From: JBEEJL01 sp049698095
GTDB taxonomy: Bacteria; Pseudomonadota; Gammaproteobacteria; Burkholderiales; JBEEJL01
NCBI GenBank assembly: GCA_049698095.1
Contig: JBAVXA010000156.1
Span: forward strand, 1 to 15,090
Reading direction: 5' to 3'
Length of the DNA: 15,090 nucleotides
Numbering within the stretch: position 1 is the first letter of the stretch; every line of letters starts with the position of its first letter. Under the pieces are notes generated by a model. That model was not told where the DNA came from, made no database searches, and saw only the letters and a program-made list of their open reading frames with translations. This document shows, piece after piece, positions 7,974 through 14,951 of the stretch. Position numbers and translations under genes: made by a program.

Positions 7974-9131
7974 ATGACCCGTAATCCAGTCACTGCTTCT
8001 TCAGGTTCGATCACGTTGCTGGTAGGCACGCGCAAAGGCGGGTTTACCCTGAAAAGCGACGTGGCGCGTAAACTATGGAAACTCTCCGCCCCACATCAGC
8101 TGGGCAATATCGTGAATCACATGATCGCGGATCCGCGCGAGCGAAACCATTGGTTGATGGCCGTACGCGCCGGACACCTTGGGCCTACGGTCATGCGCTC
8201 CGTCGATGGCGGAAAAAAATGGAACGAAGCGTCGAAACCGCCGGCATTTCCCCCTGCGACCGATGGCGGTAAAGGCATGGTGGTAAGTCATGTATTCTGG
8301 CTGACGCCGTCGAATGCCAGCGAACCCGGCGTCTGGTATGCCGGTACTTCGCCGCAGGGACTGTTTCGTTCCGACGACCATGGCGATAGCTGGCACAGTG
8401 TTGACGGGTTCAACTTAAACCCGCATCGCGCGAAGTGGGTAGGCGACGCGGCGCAGGACGCACCTCCCGATGGAGCGACGCTGCATTCGATAATTGTCGA
8501 CCCGCGCGACGCGCGGCATCTATACATGGGCATGTCCAGCGGCGGTGTGTTTGAAAGTCCGGATCGCGGTATGTTGTGGCGTCCGCTGAACCGCGGACTC
8601 GAGGCAGATTTCATCCCGCAGCCCGACCCGGAATATGGCCAGGACGTTCACTGCATGCGTATGTCTGCCAACCCGGATGTGCTTTATCAACAAAATCATT
8701 GCGGCATTTACCGCATGGAACGGCCGGACGCGGAGTGGAAGCGCATAGGCAGAGCCATGCCGAAGAAAATCGGTGACATCGGTTTTCCAATTGCGCTGCA
8801 TCCGCGTGAGTCCGGCAAAATATGGGTGTTTCCGATGGACGGCGGCTCGGTGTGGCCGCGCATGCCGATTGGAGGGAAGCCGGCTGTTTATCGCAGCGTG
8901 AACGCCGGTAAATCATGGCAGCGGCAGGCAACTGGATTTCCGGAAAAAAACGCATGGTGGACCGTGAAACGTCAGGCCATGTGTGTCGACTCCCATCAGC
9001 CTGTCGGCCTATATTTCGGCACCACCAGCGGCGAGGTTTGGGCAAGCCGCGACGAAGGCAGGCGGTGGACCTGCATCGCGCGTCATCTGCCACACATTTA
9101 TTCAGTGGAAGCCGTGGCGACAAAAAAATGA
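7974..9131 (+). CDS. Asp-box (BNR) beta-propeller protein, sialidase/YVTN-like fold, function unknown
   Basis: This 385-residue protein has no signal peptide or membrane segment, so it is probably cytoplasmic. It carries five Asp-box (S-x-D-x-G-x-x-W) motifs: SVDGGKKW (76-83), SDDHGDSW (133-140), SPDRGMLW (195-202), the degenerate SVNAGKSW (308-315) and SRDEGRRW (358-365). Between them are propeller-blade motifs such as VWYAGTSPQGLF, LYMGMSSGGVF and LYFGTTSGEVW, and GTRKGGF lies at the N-terminus. Such proteins are often labelled exo-alpha-sialidase or glycosyl hydrolase, but the FRIP motif of true sialidases is not present, so I call only the fold. The stop codon overlaps the start of the next gene (ATGA at 9128-9131), implying coupled translation and probably a joint function with the MoaD/ThiS-like protein. 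Confidence 0.85.
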   Translation: MTRNPVTASSGSITLLVGTRKGGFTLKSDVARKLWKLSAPHQLGNIVNHMIADPRERNHWLMAVRAGHLGPTVMRSVDGGKKWNEASKPPAFPPATDGGKGMVVSHVFWLTPSNASEPGVWYAGTSPQGLFRSDDHGDSWHSVDGFNLNPHRAKWVGDAAQDAPPDGATLHSIIVDPRDARHLYMGMSSGGVFESPDRGMLWRPLNRGLEADFIPQPDPEYGQDVHCMRMSANPDVLYQQNHCGIYRMERPDAEWKRIGRAMPKKIGDIGFPIALHPRESGKIWVFPMDGGSVWPRMPIGGKPAVYRSVNAGKSWQRQATGFPEKNAWWTVKRQAMCVDSHQPVGLYFGTTSGEVWASRDEGRRWTCIARHLPHIYSVEAVATKK

Positions 9132-9388
9132 AGGTCGTAATCCCATCGCCGCTGCACAGTTATACCAACGAAAATCGTTTCATCAACGCAACCGGCGCAA
9201 CGGTGGCAGAATTGTTGTGGGACATGGATGCGCAATATCCCGGCATCCGCTTTCGCATGATTGACGAACAGGATAATATCCGTCAACACATAAAGATATT
9301 CGTGAACCGCCACCAGGTGCTGCGACTTGACGTGGCGCTAACACCGAACGATGAAATTATTCTGGTCGCGGCACTGAGCGGAGGCTGA
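9128..9388 (+). CDS. MoaD/ThiS-type ubiquitin-like protein with C-terminal Gly-Gly
   Basis: This 86-residue protein (MKVVIPSPLHSYTNENRF to VAALSGG) has the outline of the MoaD/ThiS beta-grasp family: a short N-terminal strand pair, a helix around ATVAELLWDMDAQYPGI (about 18-34), IKIFVNRHQV in the middle, the typical LTPNDEIILVAALSGG end, and the terminal Gly-Gly that E1-like enzymes adenylate and thiolate. In MoaD and ThiS the Gly-Gly thiocarboxylate donates sulfur for molybdopterin or thiazole. No moaE, moeB, thiF or thiG lies nearby, so the pathway is undetermined. The start at 9128 overlaps the propeller stop; the frame is open further upstream to 8915, but that stretch is antiphase to the propeller gene and not family-like. 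It has no Shine-Dalgarno of its own. Confidence 0.82.
   Translation: MKVVIPSPLHSYTNENRFINATGATVAELLWDMDAQYPGIRFRMIDEQDNIRQHIKIFVNRHQVLRLDVALTPNDEIILVAALSGG
9380..9384 (+). promoter_or_regulatory. Shine-Dalgarno of pncC embedded in the upstream Gly-Gly codons
   Basis: GGAGG is seven bases before the ATG at 9392. It coincides with the codons GGA GGC of the MoaD/ThiS-like protein's terminal Gly-Gly. The same bases therefore serve the functional tail of one protein and the ribosome binding site of the next. Confidence 0.75.
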
Positions 9389-9391
9389 CGG

Positions 9392-9883
9392 ATGATGAAA
9401 TCAAACGACAACCTCGATCAGCTCGCGGCGGAAGTGGGCGCGAAGCTCAAAGAGCACGGCTGGTTGTTGGCCACCGCAGAATCGTGCACCGGCGGCGGCA
9501 TCGGCGAAGCAATTACCCGCATTGCCGGCAGTTCCCATTGGTTCGACCGCGGGTTTATCACCTACAGCAATCACGCCAAGCAGGAAATGCTCGGGGTCTC
9601 GCCTCAGACGATTCTGCAATTCGGCGCAGTCAGCGAAGAAACCGTGCGTGAAATGGTGCGCGGCGCGATCGAACACAGCCGCGCCAATATTGCGGTCGCC
9701 GTCAGCGGCGTCGCCGGCCCCGACGGCGGCTCGCCGCAGAAGCCGGTCGGCACCATTTGTATCGCCTGGATGTCCCGCGATTCAGCGCCCTTGGCAAAAA
9801 CATTTCACTTCGACGGCGCACGCAACGAAGTGCGCAGTTTGACTATTCAAGCTGCCTTGCGTGGCGTTCAAAATATTATATAA
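9392..9883 (+). CDS. pncC: NMN amidohydrolase PncC (CinA C-terminal domain)
   Basis: This 163-residue protein is the stand-alone CinA C-terminal domain, which converts nicotinamide mononucleotide to nicotinic acid mononucleotide in the cytoplasmic pyridine nucleotide salvage cycle. Visible signatures are LLATAESCTGGGIGEAIT (26-42) with the likely catalytic Ser31, FDRGFITYSNHAKQEMLGV (51-69), AVSEETVREM (79-88) and AVAVSGVAGPDGG (101-113). The length is normal for the single-domain form (about 160-165). The ATG at 9392 has GGAGG seven bases upstream; a second ATG directly after it (9395) is also possible. The gene follows the MoaD/ThiS-like gene by three bases and precedes recA, as pncC (ygaD) does in E. 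coli. Placement in one transcript with the propeller and ubiquitin-like genes is likely from the spacing. Confidence 0.93.
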   Translation: MMKSNDNLDQLAAEVGAKLKEHGWLLATAESCTGGGIGEAITRIAGSSHWFDRGFITYSNHAKQEMLGVSPQTILQFGAVSEETVREMVRGAIEHSRANIAVAVSGVAGPDGGSPQKPVGTICIAWMSRDSAPLAKTFHFDGARNEVRSLTIQAALRGVQNII

Positions 9884-9885
9884 CG

Positions 9886-9903
9886 TATTGAATATATTGA
9901 ATA
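9886..9903 (+). repeat. Tandem 9-base repeat after pncC
   Basis: TATTGAATA occurs twice back to back (9886-9894 and 9895-9903), followed by an A/T-rich run to about 9913. It lies just after the pncC stop and some 60-80 bases upstream of the recA -10 box. It could add DNA flexibility or act as an upstream activating sequence, or be chance in AT-rich DNA. Confidence 0.5.
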
Positions 9904-9953
9904 AAAAATTATTGTCGTGTTTCCAGCTCGCAGCGCCTGCCTAGCCCGGTGCC

Positions 9954-9975
9954 CAACGTTGTGCGATAATCAACG
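9954..9975. promoter_or_regulatory. CAACG/CGTTG dyad over the recA -10 box
   Basis: CAACGTTG (9954-9961) is an 8-base palindrome, and its right arm CGTTG (9957-9961) pairs with CAACG (9971-9975) across nine bases that hold the TGCGATAAT element. An operator here would block the promoter. The arms do not resemble the CTGT-N8-ACAG LexA box. The binder, if any, is unknown. Confidence 0.3.
9962..9970 (+). promoter_or_regulatory. Extended -10 promoter of recA
   Basis: TGC-GATAAT at 9962-9970 is an extended -10 element with a 5-of-6 hexamer; no -35 box is recognisable 16-18 bases upstream. Transcription would start near 9977, giving a leader of about 35 bases. It lets recA be expressed apart from the pncC transcript. 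Confidence 0.55.
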
Positions 9976-9999
9976 CATTACTCACGCAGGGATTTTACT

Positions 10000-10004
10000 G
10001 GAGG
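10000..10004 (+). promoter_or_regulatory. Shine-Dalgarno of recA, decides the start
   Basis: GGAGG sits seven bases before the ATG at 10012. The in-frame TTG at 10006, two codons earlier, is only one base from this site and is therefore not the start. Confidence 0.8.
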
Positions 10005-10011
10005 CTTGGCA

Positions 10012-11094
10012 ATGGATGAGAACAAGAGCAAAGCGCTGGAAGCCGCGCTGTCGCAGATAGAAAAACAGTTTGGCAAAGGCTCCGTCATGCGTCTCGGCGC
10101 GGGCGAAGTGATCAAGGACATTGAAGTCGTTTCGACCGGTTCGCTCGGCCTCGATATCGCGCTCGGTGTCGGCGGGTTGCCGCGCGGTCGCGTCGTGGAA
10201 ATTTACGGTCCGGAGTCTTCCGGCAAAACCACCCTCACTTTGCAAGTCATTGCCGAAATGCAGAAACTCGGCGGCACGGCGGCATTTATCGACGCCGAGC
10301 ACGCGCTCGATCCGCAGTACGCACAAAAACTCGGGGTGAACATTTCCGATTTGTTGATTTCCCAGCCGGATACCGGTGAACAAGCACTGGAAATCGCCGA
10401 CATGCTGGTGCGTTCGGGTTCGGTCGATGTCGTGGTGGTGGACTCGGTTGCGGCGTTGACGCCAAAGGCCGAAATCGAAGGCGAAATGGGCGATTCGCAT
10501 ATGGGTCTGCAAGCCCGGCTCATGTCGCAGGCGTTGCGCAAACTCACGGCGAATATCAAGCGCAGTAATACACTGGTAATTTTCATCAACCAGATACGCA
10601 TGAAAATCGGTGTCATGTTCGGCAACCCGGAAACCACCACCGGTGGTAACGCGCTCAAATTTTACGCGTCGGTGCGTCTCGACATTCGTCGTACCGGCGC
10701 GATCAAAAGCGGTGAAGAAGTCATCGGCAACGAAACCCGCGTTAAAGTTGTCAAAAATAAAGTCGCGCCGCCTTTCCGCGAAGCGCACTTCGACATTCTG
10801 TACGGGGAAGGTATTTCACGCGAAGGTGAAATAATCGAGCTGGGCGTATTGCACAAGCTGATCGAAAAATCCGGCGCCTGGTATGCGTACAAGGGCGAAA
10901 AAATCGGCCAGGGCAAAGACAACTCCAGAATTTACCTGAAAGAAAATCCCGCTATCGCGCACGAAATTGAGCAGAAAATTCGCGCTGAAAGCGGCGTCGC
11001 CTTGATGGGCGGCACGGCCAAGGCACCAGGGGCGCGCGACGAAGAAGTGGAAGGCGAAGAATCGGCAAAGCCAAAACGCAAGGCCAAGGCCTAA
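10012..11094 (+). CDS. recA: RecA recombinase
   Basis: This 360-residue protein is the DNA strand-exchange ATPase of homologous recombination and the co-protease for LexA and UmuD. It aligns by eye with E. coli RecA without gaps at the start: Walker A GPESSGKT at 66-73 with K72, Walker B VDVVVVDSVAAL ending near 150, and the DNA-binding L2 loop in MFGNPETTTGGNALKFYASVRLDIRR, followed by the conserved NKVAPPFREAHFDILYGEGIS. The C-terminus is charged with acidic then basic residues (EEVEGEESAKPKRKAKA), as in proteobacterial RecA. The start is MDENKSKALE, set by the GGAGG site. recX follows after 20 bases with no terminator seen between, so part of the transcript should read on. No consensus LexA box is seen upstream, so SOS induction is uncertain. 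Confidence 0.99.
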   Translation: MDENKSKALEAALSQIEKQFGKGSVMRLGAGEVIKDIEVVSTGSLGLDIALGVGGLPRGRVVEIYGPESSGKTTLTLQVIAEMQKLGGTAAFIDAEHALDPQYAQKLGVNISDLLISQPDTGEQALEIADMLVRSGSVDVVVVDSVAALTPKAEIEGEMGDSHMGLQARLMSQALRKLTANIKRSNTLVIFINQIRMKIGVMFGNPETTTGGNALKFYASVRLDIRRTGAIKSGEEVIGNETRVKVVKNKVAPPFREAHFDILYGEGISREGEIIELGVLHKLIEKSGAWYAYKGEKIGQGKDNSRIYLKENPAIAHEIEQKIRAESGVALMGGTAKAPGARDEEVEGEESAKPKRKAKA

Positions 11095-11114
11095 CGGTAC
11101 TTGCGGGTTAAACG

Positions 11115-11576
11115 GTGGACAAGGACCCGCAAAAACCTGACCTGCGCGCGAAAGCGCTGGGTTATCTGGCGCGGCGCGAGTACTCCCGCGCCGAGCTGCA
11201 ACACAAATTGCGTGCGCTCACCGATGATGAATCCGAAGTGGAAGCCGTGCTGGATGACCTGACGAAACGTAACATGCTGTCGGAAGCGCGCTTCGTCGAT
11301 CAGGTAGTGCATGCGCGGCAGCGGAAATTCGGCAGCCGGCGCATTCAGCACGAGTTGCGCGAGAAGGGCGTCTCGCAAGCGGCAATCGAACATGCCGTCG
11401 CCGATTTCAAACTCACCGAGCTCGCGACTGCGCGCGCAGTGTGGCAAAAAAAATTCGGTCAACTACCCACCAGCGCCAACGAACGCGCGAAGCAAATGCG
11501 CTTTATGCAAAGCCGCGGCTTCAGTTCCAATGTGATTTTCAAGTTGATTTCCGGTAAGGTGGACGAGGACGAGTGA
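11115..11576 (+). CDS. recX: RecX regulatory protein, inhibitor of RecA
   Basis: This small cytoplasmic protein of 153 residues binds RecA filaments and limits their extension. Family features are the helical repeats LGYLARREYSRAELQHKL (15-32), VLDDLTKRNMLSEARFVDQVVHAR (about 45-68) and KFGSRRIQHELREKGVSQAAIEHAV (about 71-95), with a third RecX-type repeat towards the end (FMQSRGFSSNVIFKLI). It is slightly shorter than E. coli RecX (166 residues). GTG is taken as start because no in-frame ATG occurs before the conserved region; the Shine-Dalgarno is weak, which suits low translation relative to recA. Its position directly after recA is the usual one. Confidence 0.95.
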   Translation: MDKDPQKPDLRAKALGYLARREYSRAELQHKLRALTDDESEVEAVLDDLTKRNMLSEARFVDQVVHARQRKFGSRRIQHELREKGVSQAAIEHAVADFKLTELATARAVWQKKFGQLPTSANERAKQMRFMQSRGFSSNVIFKLISGKVDEDE

Positions 11577-11589
11577 GTGAGGTAACCAT

Positions 11590-12219
11590 ATGAATTATAT
11601 AAAGTTTATTATATCGGGCATCGTGCTGGTGCTGGCTGCCTGTCAAAGCGCGCCGACGCGCGCGCCGGAAGAAATCGTCACGTTGATCGGCCCGGCAGAT
11701 AAAACGCCGACCTTTCGCTTGATCGACGAACGCGCGCAAGGCGAACGGCTACGTCGTAGCGAGGACAGCCGCAGCCTCGACGGACCGACAATTATTTTAG
11801 GCGACGCGAATCTCGCTCCGCAGCCGATGGCCTTGTTGCGCAACGTGTTGCAGGACAAGCTCGGCGAAAAGCTGGTCGGCAAAACCATCGTCATCGATAA
11901 ATACGAAATTGCCGAGACGTATCTCACTAAAGCGACGCAGGCGAGCAATGGTGGCGGGGGCGTCAGCGGCAGCGTCGGCGGAATATTTGGTTCCGGCGGG
12001 CGCAGCGCGGTCTCCATCGGGCTGGGCTTTCCGCTGCTGATGGGGGCCATGCAAAATGTCGATTCGCGCGTCGAGGCCGTGATCCGCGGCAAAGTCGATG
12101 GCGTGGCGTTTGACGCGAGAAATTCTCTTACCGCGCCGGCCCGCTATCGCGAAGATACGATCCGGCAGGTAATGAGCGGCTTGATGGCGAACGTCCTGAC
12201 CAAACTGGAAACCAAATAG
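11590..12219 (+). CDS. Putative lipoprotein of unknown function between recX and alaS
   Basis: This 209-residue protein begins with a type II signal: a hydrophobic stretch IKFIISGIVLVLAAC with a good lipobox (LAAC, Cys18 lipidated), followed by QSAP, so it should be an envelope lipoprotein. The mature part has a charged segment (FRLIDERAQGERLRRSEDSRS, 42-62), then VLQDKLGEKLVGKTIVIDKYEIAET (86-110), a glycine-rich linker at 121-146 (SNGGGGVSGSVGG then FGSGG), and a conserved-looking end with VDSRVEAVIRGKVDG and a helix TIRQVMSGLMANVLTKL. I do not recognise the family. TGAGGT (11578-11583) six bases ahead is a good ribosome binding site, and the gene starts 13 bases after recX, so it is probably on the recA-recX transcript. 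E. coli has no gene at this place between recX and alaS. Confidence 0.85.
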   Translation: MNYIKFIISGIVLVLAACQSAPTRAPEEIVTLIGPADKTPTFRLIDERAQGERLRRSEDSRSLDGPTIILGDANLAPQPMALLRNVLQDKLGEKLVGKTIVIDKYEIAETYLTKATQASNGGGGVSGSVGGIFGSGGRSAVSIGLGFPLLMGAMQNVDSRVEAVIRGKVDGVAFDARNSLTAPARYREDTIRQVMSGLMANVLTKLETK

Positions 12220-12278
12220 CCGCTGCTGATGTCTTCGCGTTCAGAACCGTTTTCTCGAAATATTGAATTGCAAAAAAA

Positions 12279-14891
12279 ATGAAATCCGCTGAAATTCGCC
12301 AGAAATTCCTCGACTATTTCGCCAGCAAAGGCCACACCATTGTTCCTTCCAGCCCACTGGTGCCGGGAAACGACCCGACGCTGATGTTCACCAACTCCGG
12401 CATGGTGCAATTCAAAGATGTGTTCACCGGCCAGGACAAACGCTCCTACGTGCGCGCCACCAGCTCGCAGCGTTGCGTGCGCGCCGGCGGGAAACATAAT
12501 GATTTAGAAAATGTCGGCTACACCGCGCGTCATCACACATTTTTTGAAATGCTCGGCAACTTCAGCTTCGGCGATTACTTCAAGCGCGAAGCGATTCACT
12601 ATGCGTGGGAATTGCTGACGACCGTTTATAAGTTGCCCAAGGAAAAACTCTGGGTGACGGTTTATGCCGAAGACGATGAAGCTTTCAACATCTGGGAGAA
12701 AGAAATCGGCATTCCGCCGGAGCGCATCGTGCGCATCGGCGACAACAAAGGCGCGCGCTATGCCAGCGATAACTTCTGGCAAATGGCCGACACGGGTCCG
12801 TGCGGACCATGCAGCGAAATTTTTTACGACCACGGCGCCGAAGTCGCCGGCGGTCCGCCCGGTTCGCCAGATGGCGACGGCGACCGCTACATCGAAATCT
12901 GGAACCTGGTATTCATGCAATTCAACCGCGACGAAGCGGGCGTGATGCATAAACTGCCCAAGCCCAGCGTCGATACCGGCATGGGGCTCGAACGCCTCGC
13001 GGCGGTACTGCAGCATGTACATTCGAATTATGAAATCGATTTATTTCAGGACTTAATCAAAGCTGCCGCACGCGAAACCGGGACCAAAGACGTGCAGCAT
13101 AATTCGCTCAAGGTGATCTCCGATCATATTCGTGCGTGTTCTTTCATGATCGTCGATGGCGTCATTCCGGACAACGAAGGCCGCGGCTATGTGTTGCGCC
13201 GTATCGCGCGCCGCGCGATCCGTCACGGCTACAAGCTCGGGCAGAAGCAACCGTTTTTCCACAAGTTGGTGAAAGATCTGGCAACGGCGATGGGAAGGGC
13301 TTATCCCGAGCTGGCCAATCAGCAAAAGCAGGTGACTGAAACCTTGCGCATTGAAGAAGAACGGTTCTTCGAAACGCTGGAAAAGGGCATGGAAATTCTC
13401 GATGCCGATTTGCACGGCGGCAAGCGCACGCTGGATGGCGAAACCGCGTTCAAATTACATGACACCTACGGCTTTCCGCTGGATCTGACTGCCGACGTGT
13501 GCCGCGAGCGCGGCGTGGAAGTCGATGAAGCAGGATTCGACACGGAGATGAAACGGCAGCAGGACGCATCGCGCGCGGCGGGCAAATTCAAATCCTCTGC
13601 CGCGTTGAATTACAACGGTGCGAAAACTGCTTTTCACGGTTACGACAAGCTAGTTCTTGAAAGCGCATTGATTACCGGGCTGTACGTTGAAGGCGCAGCG
13701 GTGAACGAAATAAAGGCGGGGCAGAGTGGTGTCGTCGTCCTCGACAACACGCCATTCTACGCCGAGTCCGGAGGACAGGTCGGCGACAGCGGCACGCTGG
13801 AAAAATCCGGCGCGCAGTTTGAAGTAACCGACACGCAAAAAATCCAGGCGGAAGTATTCGGCCACCACGGCAGCATGAGAAGCGGTTCGCTTAAAATTGG
13901 CGATAGCGTCAGCGCCAAAGTAGACCGCGCGACGCGGGCGCGCACCATGCGCAACCACTCGGCCACGCATCTGATGCACAAGGCATTGCGCGAAGTGCTC
14001 GGCAGCCATGTGCAGCAAAAGGGCTCGCTCGTCGATGCTGACAAAACCCGTTTCGATTTTGCCCACAACGCCCCGATGACCGACGAGCAGATCATGCGCG
14101 TCGAGCAGATTGTCAACGCGGAAATTCTTGCCAATGCCGCGACGCACGCGCGCGTGATGCCGATTGATCAGGCACAAAAAACCGGCGCGGTAATGCTGTT
14201 CGGCGAAAAATACGGCGACGAAGTGCGCGTGCTCGACATCGGCTCGTCGCGCGAACTGTGCGGCGGTACGCATGTGTCGCGCACCGGCGACATTGGCTTG
14301 TTTCGGATTATCGGCGAAGGCGGCGTTGCGGCCGGCGTGCGTCGCGTGGAAGCAACTACGGGCGAGAGCGCACTGGCGTTGGTGGAAGACGAACACAATC
14401 AGCTCTTGCAAATCGCGTATATGCTGAAAGCGCAGCCTTCTGAAATATTCAATAAAATCAAACAGTTGCAAGATGACGCCAAGGCCATCGAAAAAGAACG
14501 GGCGCAACTCAAATCGAAACTCGCCGTTTCGCAAAGCGGCGATCTGCAAAGTCAGGCTACCGATGTCAAAGGCGTCAAAGTATTGGCGGTGCAACTCGAC
14601 GGTGCGGACGGCAACATCCTGCGCGAAACCATGGACCGCATGAAAGACCAGCTGAAATCCGCGGCGATCGTATTGTCGGCAGTGCAGGATGGGAAAGTGA
14701 GTCTGGTCGCGGGCGTCACGGCCGATCTCACGGCAAAGGTAAAAGCTGGCGAACTGGTCAATTTTGTCGCGCTGCAAGTCGGCGGCAAGGGAGGCGGGCG
14801 CCCTGATATGGCGATGGCGGGCGGCACGCAACCGCAAAATTTATCCGCGGCTTTGAAGGGCGTAGCGGATTGGGTCTCGGCAAAAATCTAG
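12279..14891 (+). CDS. alaS: Alanine-tRNA ligase
   Basis: This 870-residue enzyme charges tRNA-Ala and edits mischarged Ser and Gly. The class II catalytic domain begins EIRQKFLDYFASKGHTIVPSS with motif 2 at about 60-90 (RCVRAGGKHNDLENVG). The editing domain has its zinc ligands H560 and H564 in NHSATHLMH and C661 and H665 in ELCGGTH (E. coli: 564/568 and 666/670). The C-Ala (DHHA1) domain ends with QVGGKGGGRPDMAMAGGT. Length and motifs are complete (E. coli 876). The ATG at 12279 follows an A-rich stretch (CAAAAAAA) and has no clear Shine-Dalgarno. It lies 59 bases after the lipoprotein gene with no recognised terminator or clear promoter, so read-through from the recA side is possible. Confidence 0.99.
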   Translation: MKSAEIRQKFLDYFASKGHTIVPSSPLVPGNDPTLMFTNSGMVQFKDVFTGQDKRSYVRATSSQRCVRAGGKHNDLENVGYTARHHTFFEMLGNFSFGDYFKREAIHYAWELLTTVYKLPKEKLWVTVYAEDDEAFNIWEKEIGIPPERIVRIGDNKGARYASDNFWQMADTGPCGPCSEIFYDHGAEVAGGPPGSPDGDGDRYIEIWNLVFMQFNRDEAGVMHKLPKPSVDTGMGLERLAAVLQHVHSNYEIDLFQDLIKAAARETGTKDVQHNSLKVISDHIRACSFMIVDGVIPDNEGRGYVLRRIARRAIRHGYKLGQKQPFFHKLVKDLATAMGRAYPELANQQKQVTETLRIEEERFFETLEKGMEILDADLHGGKRTLDGETAFKLHDTYGFPLDLTADVCRERGVEVDEAGFDTEMKRQQDASRAAGKFKSSAALNYNGAKTAFHGYDKLVLESALITGLYVEGAAVNEIKAGQSGVVVLDNTPFYAESGGQVGDSGTLEKSGAQFEVTDTQKIQAEVFGHHGSMRSGSLKIGDSVSAKVDRATRARTMRNHSATHLMHKALREVLGSHVQQKGSLVDADKTRFDFAHNAPMTDEQIMRVEQIVNAEILANAATHARVMPIDQAQKTGAVMLFGEKYGDEVRVLDIGSSRELCGGTHVSRTGDIGLFRIIGEGGVAAGVRRVEATTGESALALVEDEHNQLLQIAYMLKAQPSEIFNKIKQLQDDAKAIEKERAQLKSKLAVSQSGDLQSQATDVKGVKVLAVQLDGADGNILRETMDRMKDQLKSAAIVLSAVQDGKVSLVAGVTADLTAKVKAGELVNFVALQVGGKGGGRPDMAMAGGTQPQNLSAALKGVADWVSAKI

Positions 14892-14951
14892 CAGCGCAGG
14901 GAGGATTTGCTCCGCCCGCCTCTGTCCCTGAACGAAGGATCTGCTTATCAA

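Noticed and set aside
8915..9127. Upstream extension of the MoaD/ThiS-like frame to 157 residues
   Set aside because: The added part overlaps the propeller gene out of frame and is Arg/Pro-rich noise; the family-like sequence starts exactly at the ATG at 9128.
7974..9131. Annotation as a true sialidase
   Set aside because: Asp-boxes alone mark the propeller fold; the FRIP motif is not present and there is no secretion signal.
9982..10788. 268-codon minus-strand frame across recA and its leader
   Set aside because: It is a mirror of recA codon bias, with composition typical of a shadow frame and no recognisable domain.
13650..14837. Long open frame of 395 codons on the minus strand inside alaS
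   Set aside because: It is fully antisense to a complete, motif-confirmed alaS, has no family-like content (rich in His, Arg, Phe, Ala from complementary codons), and has no ribosome binding site that stands out.
14897..14930. CAGGGA...TCCCTG inverted repeat after alaS as a terminator
   Set aside because: The stem is only six bases, the loop is 22 bases, and no T-run follows.
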